NCBI GenBank assembly: GCA_008638375.1
Contig: CM018051.1
Location: 6,675,835 to 6,739,834, forward strand
Length of the DNA: 64,000 nt
Source: Nyssa sinensis
Lineage: Eukaryota; Streptophyta; Magnoliopsida; Cornales; Nyssaceae
Direction: 5' to 3'
Within the stretch, counting starts at the first letter, position 1. Each line of letters opens with the position of its first letter. The notes beneath the pieces are model-generated. The model ran no database searches, had not been told where the DNA came from, and saw only the letters and a program-made list of their open reading frames with translations. Both the position numbers and the translations under genes were made by a program. This document shows positions 12,701 to 27,096 of the stretch, in pieces.

Positions 12701-15589
12701 AATTCAGGTTAATGGATTTTAAAACAAGCGTTTTCAAATTTAACATGTATATTTTTTTTTTTATAAATTTAGTGTTTGATTTAGCTTATAAGTTATATTT
12801 TTTTAAAATTGTAATAAACGCGGAACATACATTTTGGTTAAGCTATTAATATTACAACCGATATTAATTTCGGGATGTAAAATGAACCGAGCTACTCGAC
12901 TTTGGTTTGTGATTAGTTTGGTTAAAAATTTATTCGAGTCCAACTTGCAAAATAATCAAGCTATATTTCAACGTATTTTCACTATTTTGAAGTATGTTAA
13001 TTTATTGAGGTTGGCTCAATAAACCAATAAATAGTTTAACATTATATAATATCAAACTAATCAAGCTCGACTTGCGATCTACTTAATTAAAGTCTCATTT
13101 TAGATCTACTTGACTTGATAATAATTTAAAACTCGTTTATTTTAACGAACCAAAGTTAAACATTACACTGCTTAACTTGACTCATTTATAATTCTACGTA
13201 TTATATTGTACATACATACACAGTAGACAATGAATTTAATAGTGATTTTACTTAATAATATATGTAATAAAATCATCTATCATGAATGGGTGATCAGAAA
13301 ATAGAACTTATTAAAACTAAGTCATTAATAAAGAATTAACATATATAGAAGTAACATGGAAGACAAATCTGACAAAAAAATGTAATTTTTAAAAGAGAAT
13401 TAATAATTACAAGAAAGTATGAAACTATATATTTATATATATGGTGCAAGTTGCAAAACAGCATTTGTTCTTCTCACTCCTCTCTAGATTATATATGCTA
13501 AATAGAGACTCCAAACAAGGACCACCAAGCAGCAGAGGATGACACTAAATGCAAGTAGCTAGCTTGGCTAACTGGCTAACTGCCAATGAAACAAATCAAA
13601 AACCAAAATGGCCAAAACATCAATTTCCCAAGGCATGGCATTTGTATATGACAAGAAACAACTCACCACAACCTAACTGTTAGTATAACACATATACATA
13701 CATACATACATACATATATATATATATATATGTATTCAATTGAAAAATTATAGTGTAAAACAATGTAGAAGAAGCCACGTCTCATCTTTTTTCTGGCTGT
13801 CGGCCTGGCGTCAGATGGTGATTGAAATCAATTCAGGCTATCAGAAGGTGGACTTCTCAGTTGGGGCCCACCAGATCAAATGACCTTCAGGGGCCCCACA
13901 CACATCTCTACCGAGCCATGACACCATTATTTTTTTAGCTTTTGTCCATCACTTTCAATTTTCCTTCTTTCACGGTTGCCCCTGCGACCTCTCCCCTACA
14001 ACCCCTCATCTTTCTCAGTGTGTATGCAAGTGTTGATGCAATTGGTTCCTGACACGTGGTGTGTGGTAATGTTGGCCCTGGGGGTAGTGGGTGTGAGGTG
14101 TGGGACAATGTTGGCATCATAGAAAAAGTCTATTAGGGTGGTCCTCTTAGGCCATGACCCTAAATTGTGGGGTTAAAAGGATTAATGTGGCATTAAGTTA
14201 AAGCAATCAGTTTTTTTTGGGGTAAGTTAGGCCTTTTTGGGAAAAGGTATGTAGAATTCTAATCTGAAAAGTATAGATGAATTGATTTTAATTTTTTTAT
14301 TATTTAATAAGTATATTTTAATACAGTGATTCATATATATTTTTTTAAAATTTTAAAAACTTAAATTCTGTTAGATCATAGGGATTGCTTTTTAAAAAAA
14401 ATTAAAAAAATTAATGGACTGTTTTAAAGAATTTTCATAAAACATCTTAAAAAAACTAGGCACTTGCCTTTGTGAACCTATTGTGGTAGAGAGAGGGAAA
14501 GAGATTTTGGGTGAGAAAGATCAGAACTAATTTTATAGAACATAAATGAACTGGTTTTATATTTTTTGTTATTTGGTAAATAATTTTAAGATGTATAATA
14601 GACTTGAACAAACTCATATCAGAAAAAAAAGTTGATTTTTTTAAAAATCAGATAACTTACTGAAAGTGATTCTAACCTTATTCAAATTGAAGAACTCCAA
14701 ACAACTTTTTAGCGTTCGATTTTTGTTCTGAAATGAACAATTTTAGTAATAAAAAATTTAATTATTAATTTTTTAAAATATATGGAAAAACACAGGGATA
14801 TTAATTTGGAAAAACCAAGCTAGTAGTTATTATTGTAAGATACATTTTTGCTTTTCTTGGCCAGTCAAAACTTGCAATTGGACATTTTCACATGAGATAT
14901 CACAGAACACCTGAATAATTCTTGCAGTAATAAATTTCTGGAGACAATTTTGAAAGAGACGTTTGGTCGATCAATTTTAAGAAAATTCACTGTTTTAACT
15001 TTCAATTATTGAATGAGGTTGGAGGGTGGGTATTTAAAATGTCTATTAATTAATAAGACAGAGAGTGCATTGTTACGTTAGATTCCAAACTTAGCATTTA
15101 GACATTTATGGCCAAATTATATGAATGCTGCATTAATAATTTAGCCTTAATGCACTGTCTCTTACTTCAATTATGTATTTATTTTTAGTTGAACAGTATG
15201 ACACTGTTGATTTTGGTATGAGATTCTCTTTAATTCTGTGTCAGAAGTTATTTATAGTTCAGAAGTTATTTTATAAGTCTGTCATAAGGTATGATAATTT
15301 GTATGACTTTAATATTTTATGAAGTTCATGTGGGACTCACTATATTGTTAAAATTATAAAAATTGTCATACATATGTGATGTGCTAAAATTATGCTCTAA
15401 TCTACCATTCTAACACGAGTTTTCGTAGGTCTAAAGGAGATGCACTTTGTAAGTCCCAGACTAAAGGTTTTCTTGCCCACCATTTAGATCACTCTACGAA
15501 CGACTATCGAACTAACATAGTTATCATCCAAACCTGTATCTGAAAGCAGAGTTCAATAAGAAAACTTTTGTTAATGGATACATCCATAA

Positions 15590-15785
15590 CTAGATTTTCC
15601 GTTACTAATACTTACCGGATACGCCCTATAAATAGGGACACAAGGTATGCCCTAACTCATGATAAATTCCTTCTTGAATTTAAGCATCGGAATGACTACA
15701 CCGGGACTAATCCGAACCCTTGTTTTTTGGGGAGATTTGGAAGATATCACGCCCTAGATGGAAACGGTAACAACAGCATGTAACG
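15590..15785 (+). mobile_element. LTR-like fragment (TATA box and R-region-like)
   Basis: CCTATAAATAGGG is followed about 55 bp later by GCATCGGAATGACTACACC and then CGGGACTAATCCG. The same order (TATA box, then CATCGGAGYGGCTACC, then a CCGGTGG-like stretch) occurs in the two well-bounded solo LTRs at 17865 and 56282. This is therefore probably a diverged LTR remnant. Its borders and target duplication could not be defined. Confidence 0.4.
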
Positions 15786-17864
15786 GGCTTCCCCTCCTTC
15801 TCCAACTCCCCCTTCATAGATCAGCACTATTTTCTTTATCATAACATGAGTTATACAAGCCAAATCCAAAGGCTAATCTTCCTATTTGATTTAACCCATT
15901 TTCTTGGACAACTATAAATCAAAATTCACCAAACACTTTTTCATTTTTTTAAAATTTTTTTTATGGGTCCAAATTAAAGGGACAAAGATTTGATTTTGTG
16001 ATTGTATATATGCACCATCGCCTCCTAATCCTTAATTTTCAAAACATTAATTTATGTGTCTTTGAGCTCAAAAAGCAGAAAAACTATCAGCACCCTATTC
16101 CTCCTTTATTCAAATTGGGGGTGTGATCATGCTCAAGGATATTAAGGCCAGATTAAGAGGATAAGAATTCCAAATTTATGAATCATATAAGAATCACGGT
16201 AATTTTATCTCACAAAAAAGTTGCAAATAAGATAACGGTAAATTTTTGTGACGATAACTGACTTATTTGCCGTAAAAAAATCATATTTCTTACAATAGAT
16301 GGAGTGCCATACAATAGTAACATAATTATTTATCCATAGTTCTATGTTATGATGTATAATTGACTGCAATGCAAAATGCAAATATATACCCCAAAAGCTA
16401 CTTTTGACAATCTTGGAGCTGATCTGAGAAATGTTAGGCCCTAATGGGGTAGGATGATATTATATTAATAATAATGACTTTATGATTTCATAAGCTTCAC
16501 ATGTAATTAATGGACAATTAATAAAATTTTAAAATGATAGTTTTAATACACGAGTTTCTTGCTACTGCGTGGTTTGAAGAGACCAAGTGGAGAGGATACG
16601 TTTGCAATTAAAACCCGTGATTTCAAATTTATCGTTGCCTAGAATCACCCTCCAAAAAACTATCCTTGTACACGAGTTTCCTACCGTGAGATTTGATACC
16701 GTTAGTAAAATTTGGAATTCCCAAGTGCTCATCAAGAAATATTTAAGGTGGATTGTTTTTTTTCTTTTTCTTTTCTATCTAAATGTGCAACGAGGGTGCT
16801 TAAAAGTCAAATATTATTGCATGTCTACAGTTTTGGACTTTTAAACGTGAGATAATGACAAAGCCTACGTTGCCAATTATTTGAATAAGTGCAACCTTTC
16901 TCATTCTTGGCCTAACTTTGAAGTGGGAACAGAAGGTTGAAGATTCTTGGTCTCAGCCTTACCACACACGCACACAGACACATATTCAGACATAACTCCT
17001 GATGGAACAACACTCTTGGTTTGCTTGAACTTGTTAAAGACTCCTAGTCTTGACTCTTGACTTGTAGCTAATGAAGTTTCAAAAGTTAGAACATGACTAA
17101 TTAATTAATTAATTCATAATAAATGGCTGTTTGGAAATTTCAAAGTGATTTCAGATACGTCCAACTCAGATTGGGTGCCATTTGACCATGTATTACATTT
17201 ACCAAACAATGTAAACTTGTGCATGCGATCTTTGTGGTATTTGGGAAATAACTAATAACAGAATGTTTTATAGCCTTTTCACTTTGAAGTCATTGGTAAA
17301 ATTAAAGCATTTCGACAAAGTTCGTCAAGACTACTGTAAGGTTTTTGTACTGGAGGAGTCTGGCGATATCATTCCCGAGAGGTTAGGAAGAGAAGTGATG
17401 ATGGAAAAATCAAATTCGAGCGAGGACCTCAAGAGATGGGCCCAGAGAAAATTCAGCACCCACCTAAATGGACAGGGCCGTAGCTCAATTTGATTCCTCT
17501 CCTGATGCCTTCCAACCATAAATGGGCCCAAAGCAGCCGCACTTTCTGACTGAATTTTAGGAGAAATTTCTAATTGTCATACACGCAAGAAACGTCATCC
17601 GCTCTGGAAACACAACAAATAAGGCCAAACCCACACCCACACAGCTCTAGGGAGCGGGTGGACAGTGAAGGCTTATTTCGTGGAGAGCGAGTGAGCAACA
17701 AAGCACAGATCAGGAATTTTCCCTCCAGAGGGATGCCTTCGGTTTAGGCATCTAGCAATACCTCATTCCCAATCATCTGCTCTCAGCAAGCCAACTTTGC
17801 TCTTTGGGAGGTGAAACAGTGGTTGAAGCAGACATTTCGAAATGACAGCATCGAAGATTAGTAG

Positions 17865-18473
17865 TGATATACCATAAAGAGCAGGCCAATCAGCACGTGA
17901 CACGTATGACCATAAATTCAACTCATACTCGGCCAACACGGTTCTCATTCAGCTAATGACTAAAAGTTCAAGCATCCAGATCAGCACAAAAGGTCGGAAG
18001 TGACCAAACATATTCCTTTAGAGCACATATATTCGGGCAAGGGTCTCAGAACTTATCACAAGGTCCAGACCAACACTCCAGACCTCGTCACCGCCTTAGC
18101 GGACGCCGAGCAGGGAATAAGGAAGCAGTCTTCAACAAGGAAACAGTTTTCAACAAGGGAACTACCATCTATAGTTATCTCTAAGCAATACTCTACAAGG
18201 TAACTGTAATCTCCGATGATCAAATCCCTATACTCATGGCATCGAATCCTAATCAAATTAGGAAGGCCACGGTCTATAAATTAAACCCTAAAGGTACGCT
18301 TTATTTTTCATGCTCATTCTTTGGCTTTCAATACAGTCTTTCAATTCCTTTTACTTACTTAAGCATCGGAGCGGCTACCGCCGAAGCCAATCCGGTGGAC
18401 CTCTGATCGTCTTTCTGAGTGTTCTACAGGTCACGGAGCCCTCACTTATTGCAAGCCGAAAAGTGCAGCATCA
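17865..18473 (+). mobile_element. Solo LTR (family A), 609 bp with 5-bp target-site duplication AGTAG
   Basis: The element begins TGATATACC and ends GCAGCATCA, giving the TG...CA ends of an LTR. It is flanked on both sides by AGTAG (17860-17864 and 18474-18478). Inside, CTATAAATTA is a TATA box followed by CATCGGAGCGGCTACCGCCG. It closely resembles the 602-bp element at 56282-56883. No internal retrotransposon domain or second LTR is attached, so it is a recombined solo LTR. The TATA box places the transcribed strand on plus. Confidence 0.85.
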
Positions 18474-18478
18474 AGTAG

Positions 18479-19914
18479 TTTTTGTTTTTTTGGACTCTTT
18501 GGAATTAGTTTCAAGAAACCAAGTCTAGCCGGTTTTTGTGACCGTGCCCTAATGATAAAATGTCAATTATGGAAGCCAAAAATAGCAAGAATTGAACAGT
18601 AAAATAGATTCCTAAGGTGGAGACTTTAATGATGGTATTTAATTAGTTGAACTTACGTTCTCAAGCAATCCATTGTCACCCAATTATGAGCACTTGAATA
18701 GTCAAAATTGTTACAACTCAAATGATATCTACTTTAACTTATTAATAAAAAGTTACTTGTTGAAATTTTAGTGGAAACAACATTTATCTATATCTATCTA
18801 TCTATCTATCCATATCTATATATATATAATCACGAAGAGAAAGAGCATGAAACCAAGAGGGATAGGCATGCCAACAACTTTTAATTAGCTTGAAATTGTT
18901 GTTCTTTTCTTCAATGTTGACTTTGCAACATTGATGCAATAATATTGATATGGATTGTACTGGAATTGAATTTTGAGACAAATTTTGTAATTTATTAGTA
19001 ATTAATCAAGCATAATTTTGTTAATTAAGTTATGATTCATGGAAGATTGAGAGTTCATACTTTCTTTTTCCTTCTGAGTTTTGTGTTCCCCCCCCCCCCC
19101 TCTAGATTATTGATTTTAAGAAAAAAATTATCGAAAAACATTAAATTTTCTTAAATACATTTTATATTGGTTATATAAGATTAATCTTCCATATATAGTT
19201 TTATATGTACTTTAACTAATTGTAATTAAAAATTTTTAAAAACATTTCAAATTAAATGCTATTAAGAACAAGCATTCCCTACCTTTCAAGATAAAAAATA
19301 GATACTACTAACACTGCTGCAAAGATTATGATTTTTTCCATTTCATTTTTTCTTCGATTTTTCTCAATATGGGTTTGGATGCATGTCATATCATATATTT
19401 ATTAAAAAATAATTAAATAATAGATGATGTGTCATACATCTAAAATATCTTGAAAAAAATTGAAAAAAATGAGTAAAAAGAGTCGTATGTGAAGGTACAA
19501 TGTAAAATGTAACAATGCTGACTTGAAATGTAGAATCGAAAACATTAAGAAGAAATCCATTTAATTATATGTATGTATTGAAGATTGACCAATCCCATCT
19601 CTTAAAGTATTTCAATTTTTTCAAGTCATGGTTATCAGATGACTTGTTCTTTTTTTAGGATCCCAGATAGACAACCTTTGATCGAGTAATCGGACTCACT
19701 GCCACTTGAACTATTTTTTGGGATGATCTGTTGACTTGTTTTGATCGCCTATTTTATCTTAGTTTTCAGTTTTCATCATGCAAAAGGTAGAAAAATACTT
19801 GGATTTCTGCTTCTTTAATCAAAATAACAAACAATTAGGAAACTTAATAGCATTGGCAAATATAAGTTGCCATTAAATGATATAGAAGGTGGACTGTGTG
19901 TGTAAATATAACCT
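18479..19914. other. Downstream flank of S28-1, no gene seen
   Basis: Non-coding AT-rich sequence with a TATC microsatellite near 18788-18812 and a C-run near 19088-19100. The part just below 19915 is the likely 3' UTR and terminator region of S28-1. Confidence 0.55.
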
Positions 19915-21149
19915 CTACTGAGAAGGACGGGCCAAGCTCTTGTAATATTGAGAGATCCACTTTGTTATGATTTTGACCTCTCTTCTCCTCACATGTCTAA
20001 GCCATTCTGGATCTTCATTTGTTGAGAACCTCAGGTCTACATGGTGTGCCCCTGTCATAAAACAATAGCCATAACTAAACAAGACAAGAAAAACATCATG
20101 CAATAGAAGTTTTGGATAATTATGGAGGTATGAGAAACACTTGATCGACATATTTAATATAGTTATCTATTTTTCTTCACTTGCTGATTTTTTTAATGGG
20201 TAAATTTGATTTTTTTTTTTAAATTTAAAGAAGAGTTATGGTAATTCATGTCAATAGTGAGTAAATCCCATGACTTTTTATAAGTGTACGTAACATTTGT
20301 CTAGCTAGAAATATATGAAGATTGTCTTATGAAATGTATCATGAGTAGGGGTGTAACTTGGGCGGGCCAATCCGAGCCCAACATGAACCTGGTTTGAGTT
20401 TTTCAGGATTTGGATTTTATTTTTTATACTTTGGGAAGGACTTGGGCAAAAAATTTAAGTCTGATTTAAATTAGGATTGAGCTTGAGATAAAGACTTCGA
20501 AAACCCGACCCGAACTCGAATTCAGTATTTTATATATATATATATATATATTATATTTTATATACTTTAGTTATCCACAGTTATAGTAGGAATTCCTTAC
20601 AAACATTATTTTTACATTTTCATAATTTCAACAATTTATTGACCTTTAACATTTATTCAAAATTAAATTATGTTGAATGAATTAACAATTTTTTTTGTTT
20701 TCTTAAATGAGAAATTGAGAAAAATTATTGAAACTTTTAATGTATAATTAAAATAAAAAGACAGTAATTTATTAAAAAAGTTATGAATAAAATATGAAAA
20801 AAATAATTAATAATCGGACTCGAATTGAATCCAATACTAATGAATTTTAATTCGCGTCTGGTTTGAGTTGGGTTATTCGAATTTAAGGTTGGATTCAAAA
20901 TAGACTCGAATTGACTATTTTATAACTTAAACTAGACTTGAACATGATTTAATCTAAACCCAACTTGTCCAAACTACACCTCTAATCAGGGTGCATTAAT
21001 ATATAATTATAAATTCAGTACTAGTAGTATATATCTGTATTGTGTAACTAACCTTCTTTTGCAACTATCGCAACTATGCTCTTGGATATACTTTTTAGCA
21101 CCCTGCCAAAAATCATGAAGAAGTTATGATCATGATCACACACACACAG

Positions 21150-21198
<49 letters not shown>

Positions 21199-24100
21199 TG
21201 GTATCTTACCCTCCACCACTCCAAGGGTCTCTTAAACCATTGAAGAAGATAATATTACTACCAAAAAGCTTCAAAACCCTAGCAATATCCTGTCCAAGAC
21301 AGAGAAATTAAAGTTGAAAGTGAAACACATATTTTCAACAAAAATGGCCACAGGCCAATCTTATATATATATAGAGGGATTGTAAAGATACTGACATGGC
21401 CACCAAACTCAGTAGTGATCCAATTAGGCCTGGGCTCAACGTCAAAGTCATCTTTGCAGAAATTGACTAGGTCAGTGTAGTTCCATTCAGAAGCTGGAAA
21501 TATACTCTCCGCATCGTTTCCATCTGTTGGCATTACCATCTCTGTACATACCTGCAAGGATTCCAAAGAAAGTTAAAGCATGCATTAATCTCACATTATG
21601 TAGCAATGATTCTAGTTATTTTAGTTTGGGAGGGAATTATTATTCCTTTTCATTTTGAAACATTCGAGATAAGAAGTGAGTTGGCCCAAATGAGGGCCAT
21701 AGAATCGGATGCCCAAGTTTTAACCACAGTTATCAAAATCGATCACGGGTGCAACCGTGCAACTCAGGCAGGTCAACACAATGTTAGGCTTGAATTTTTT
21801 AGGACTTGAAGTTTACTTTTTTACATTTTGAAATAAGTTTGGGCAAAAGAATTCAAGTTTGATTTAAATTAGAATTGACTTTAGGTTGAGGATTTAGAAA
21901 TTTGAGTTTAAATTTAATATTTTATATTATATATTTTATACTTTCATTATCTATCATTAGATTAGGAGGAATTTTCTTACAAGAATTATTATTTATATTT
22001 TAGAATTTCAAAAATTTATTGATCTTTAATATTTTTTAAAAATTAAATTATGTTGAAAGAATTATTTTAACAACTTCTATTTTTTTATAGAAGGAGTAAT
22101 TGAGAAATTATTGGAGCTTTCAATGTATAATCAAAATAGAAAAAAATATGGCAATTTATTAAAAAAATTGTGAATAAAATTTACAAATTTGAATTAATAA
22201 GACAGCAAACCACGACTAGCCTGGTTGGTCGATATGTCCTCCTCGTTAGTGTAGGTCATGGGTTTGAATTTTACTCTTCTCTTTAAGGGAGATGTGAGCA
22301 TCATTTTTACCCACTCATAGAATGGACCGATTTATTTGTTCAAGATTCATATTTGAAAGACTCTTATATCTTTGTTAGATTGTGCATTTTTTTTTGCATC
22401 TATGTAATATGTTAATTAATTGATTAACATTATTTTTATCCAATCACGGACTTGACTGATTTATTTATTCAAGACTTATATTTGAGAGGCTTTTGTGTCG
22501 CTGTTGGATTGTGTGTTCTTTTGTCGCTATGTAATATGTTAATTGATTGATTGTAATTTCTCGTCACTTCCATTAAAAAAAAAGGACAAAAAACAAAAGA
22601 TGAGAGAAAAAAAGAAGAGAAATACTTTCACTTTTATTTTTACATGTCGTTTTACTTTCTTTTTTCCTAATTTTTTATTTTTTAAAAAATAAATTTTATT
22701 TTATTTGAAAATGGAGAAAATATGAGGCCAATTGCTTTATTTTCCTTTTTTTAATTCTCCAATTTTTACAGAAAAGTTACTTTTGATAATTTATGAAATA
22801 TTTAAGAGTTTATCAGACATCATCATATAAAATAACGTAGTGTGACAAATTCAGTCAGATAATTTTCCAATACAAGGATGTTTATAAAGAAAAGTGTGAA
22901 AACTAATCTTTTATGTTGCAGGATCCAAGGACATTATGATATGATTTATAATAATTCTAAGATGTAAAGTCTTGCATATGAGCACATGCTCTCTTTGGAT
23001 GCCCCCAACATGCCCTCGATCCTTTGCGCAGCATATGGTTTCTTTTTATAATGTCTTCTCTTTCTTTCTTTCCTTTTTTTTTTTTTTTGTTATTTTTTAT
23101 TATGGGTTGAGAAGTCCACTCTATATTTCCGTGTACATGCTTCTATAAGATTTTGTAAATTTTATTATGCAGATATGAATTCATTTTATTATTATTGTTT
23201 TTGTTGGCTAATATTTTGCTGCTAATGGAAGTCAAAAACCCAACATTAATAATAACATATATATATATATATATGTATATGTGTGTGTATTTGTGTGGAT
23301 CCAATCTTAATGCTAGTCTATTCTGATCCATTTAGGAATGTTAGAAGAAATTTTTGTGTTTATTTGATTTATGAACTAGGTCGATTACATGGATAGTTTT
23401 TTTTATTTTAAAGAAATAAAAAAAATAATATTCATCAACTTGACAAGGTGTAAGAAGGTGTAGTTAATTTGTTCTATTAATTAAGTCAATAAACTTAGGG
23501 CTTTACCCTTTTTTGTATTTTGGTAATCAATAAGACTCACTTTTAAAACTCGAGGAGTGTAATTTTTTCTCGTAATATTCAGCATTTTGGTACATTTGAA
23601 ACTTAAAGAGGTTAGAAGAGAGAAATTTTTTTGTGAAGATCGGTTTTATAGACTTGATTTATAATATTATTTTACTTAAACAGAATGTCTGATTTTTATG
23701 AAACACAAAAATAACTTTATGTCAATGTGACAGACTCGATGTATAATATTATTTTACTTTAACAGAATATCTGATTTTTATGAAACACAAAAATAACTCC
23801 ACGCTAATGTGACAAAATGTAATTAGTGAAATCGAAAATATTTTGGTACCCTATACATTTGAAACTTAAAAGAGGTTGAAAGAAATGAAAAAATTCTTAT
23901 GCAAATCGATTTTATGGACTCAATTTATAATATTATTTTACTTAAATAGAATACTTGATTTTCAGAAACACAAAATAATGTGACAAAATGCGATCGGTGA
24001 AGTTGGAAATATTTTGGTACCTGCCACGTCCAACCGTCGAGGCCGTGCGGATCAGAACCATCGGCCAAATCAAAACATGAGGCTGTTCCGGTAAAGTTAT

Positions 24101-24435
24101 AGTAAATGTTAGCTGCACCGTACAACTTCGCGAATGTGTCATTCCCGGCCGTTGGATCGTCGATTGCCTTACACATCTGCACACAAAAAAGTCAAAAGTT
24201 CCTTCTCAAGCCTGACGTGTTTTAGGCCTCTGAAAGTGATTATTTTGCCCACTTAGGACCAGGTTTATGAAAATTGAGACTTGCAAGAATGATTAAATCA
24301 AATGGCCCAACCCTAATCTGACTAGTGTAAAACTTCTCTTTCAAATTTCTCTGTCTATCAAAAATATATAATTTGATAAATCTTATTAATAATTTTTTTC
24401 TTTATAATGTATAGTTTTCAACATAAAAATAGAAC

Positions 24436-24466
<31 letters not shown>

Positions 24467-27055
24467 ACGATAGATTCATAAATTGTATCTAAGAAATACT
24501 AAATTAGAATTTGAAAAGGATCTTATAAAAATCCAAAAAATCTCGAGAACCCAATTTCTAATTTTTAAAATATTTTAACAAATAATAATAATAGAGAATA
24601 TAAAATTTTTAAAACATTGGGGATACCATGCATGGACCCCTTGCCACTACATAGGTGATAGTTTTTTTTTATATAAAAAGTATGTATTATGTTTAATTTA
24701 AGTCTTAAGAAAACTTTTAATAACCCTTTTATTGCTAATAAACTAATGTTATTAATAATTTATATATATGTTGAGTATTTTTTTATTTTAAGCATTAATA
24801 TTACAAATGATTTAAAAAAAAATATTAATCATTTTGTAATAGATTTATTTTTTATTTCATCATTGAATAAGCTGGTTCTCCAAAAATTAATTAATTATAA
24901 GAGATTATCAAGGGGTTGTTTGGGAGTTCTTCAAATTGGAACAGATCAAAACTATTTTCATTAATTTATCTAGTTTTCAAAAAATCAAACTCTTCTCTAG
25001 TTTGACTTTATTCAAGTGTTTAAGTATTTTTTTAAATAAATGTGAACCAATGTACTACTAAAAGCTAAAAGGTCCCTTACCAAATAGTAAACCGATTTAT
25101 CTCTATTCTATAGAACCAATTCTAGTCCTTCCAAAACATGCCCTAAGTTGTTGAATATTAACTGGTTAACATTTGTATGTATCTATTTGTATATATTCAA
25201 AGAAAAATATTATGTATTTCTAATTTTTATCCTAAGTAAAGATCCCCAATGTAATGTATCATTATATGGTGACTTTAAAATCACACTTAAGTGAGGTTCA
25301 AAAGTATCATATAGTGACTCATTACATTCAAAATGCAATTAAGAATATAAATTGGGGATACATAATATTTCCTTTTTATCCCTAATGTGAGATGGCAATG
25401 GTGGCGGAGTTGTTGAGTCCAGGTGTAATGTTTCCACATGATGACTCGTCACATTGAGGATACTATTGATGATAAAAATTTGACAAATGTAGCATTACTC
25501 ATATTCTAATTAATGAAAAGATCTATTATGGGATTTTTTTTTTTATTGCCGAGAGGTCCATTTACAAAAAAATTAAAGGGCATTTAAATCATTGTATTAT
25601 CAGTAAAACTCAGTACCTGTTTCACTGGATAAGCTGGCATGGGGTTAAGAAAGTTGGAGGGAGTTGGATAATCTGTCATGGCTGTATAAATGTATGCTGT
25701 ACTAAGCCAGTTTTCGAGAGAATCTGCGTCAATATAATTTCTATGGAAAAGAAGAAAAAAATGTTAAAGTTTTTCATTAACAAGTTTATTGCAAGATCAG
25801 AAAACTGAAATAAGAGTGAATATTGAAGATCTTACTTGCATATCCTGAATGAATTTCGGAGTATCTCAAGTCCCCCTGGTTGATTTGCAGTGTCTTCAAT
25901 TTGTTGCCATGATCCTTTGATCACTTTGTAACAATTCTCACTTTCACTCTAATTTTTCACATGGAAACAAACAGTAAACATGTTGTTGTAGTTGTATTTG
26001 TTATTTTGGAATTAATCTCATGTTATCAATTATCCTAATTTATAATCACTTGTTAATGGGTGTTTGGAAAGATTTTTTAAACTGCACAAAAGTGCATTTA
26101 AAGAAAAGTAGTTTACAACAATTTTTCTCAAATATTTCACTTTTGTAGATGTTTTTTTCGTAAACAATAAAACATTGCAAGGAGAGGATGACGTTCTCAT
26201 CAATACAGGGTCAGTGTTCCTACATGTGAGCTAGTCATTGGGACTTTGTTTATCACTTCGAGCAAAGGTTGCCTACCCACCAAACACTTATGAGAGGGCA
26301 TTGTAAGTTTTGAAAAATAAAATTAATACAAAATCAATTTTAAAAACTTGGCGAAATGATTAAACATATTTTTCACAACAGTTTTTACAAACACAATTTT
26401 TAAAGTAGGAGAGAAAAAACTTATCCAAATGTCCCATCCGACTTTGACCATTAATTATAATTGGATAAGTAACCTTACTCTCTCAACCTCATGTGTAATG
26501 GATAAGTAACCTTACTCTCTCAACCTCATGTGTAATGTCATATAGTAGCCTGGACAAATATACCAATAAAACAAAATTGCAGAGAGAAAGAGAGAGAGAG
26601 AGACCCTAAAGTCATGGGTGATGGTGTTGTAGAAGCTATACTGAGATGTAATATTGTCAAAATATAGGATTGGTGCAGAAGATGCCAAGGCTCCAATGGT
26701 GACATGTGGGTACTTCAACCTAAACCATGCTGCCAGCACTGCAGAGCACAGTGAACTCCATTAATTTCCTAATTAACCTTTCAAAACCAATGCGAACTAT
26801 TATAATTTAAATTCCCATAAATAGTTTAAACTATAATAATTATAAATAATAAAAAAAAGACTTACTTCCTCCATAAGAACCTCCAAACACCACTACAGGA
26901 GAGTCAATTGCTGACAAATTCTTCTTTAGATCAATGATCAGAGTTGCATAATCTGCCAACGCCTGCGTTGAGCTCAGATATCCAAGTGTACTCGCATTCA
27001 TTACATCTTTATCACCCCCAAAAGGAATAGATTTCCCGTAAAACCTATGCTGCAA

Positions 27056-27096
<41 letters not shown>

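Larger units (their letters stand above)
8826..17864. other. Gene-poor intergenic region
   Basis: About 9 kb with no frame I can assign to a family. It contains TA microsatellites (9744-9774, about 10104-10122, about 13712-13730), a TG run near 12584-12600, and AT-rich filler. Local GC-richer patches at about 13780-14120 and 17400-17860 have no recognised exon. The minus-strand frame at 17531-17331 and the plus frame at 17263-17493 overlap each other and look like chance frames. Confidence 0.55.

Noticed and set aside
17263..17531. Overlapping plus (17263-17493) and minus (17531-17331) frames of 66-76 aa
   Set aside because: No family resemblance, no exon-like borders and mutual overlap. The patch is slightly GC-richer than its surroundings but otherwise without support.
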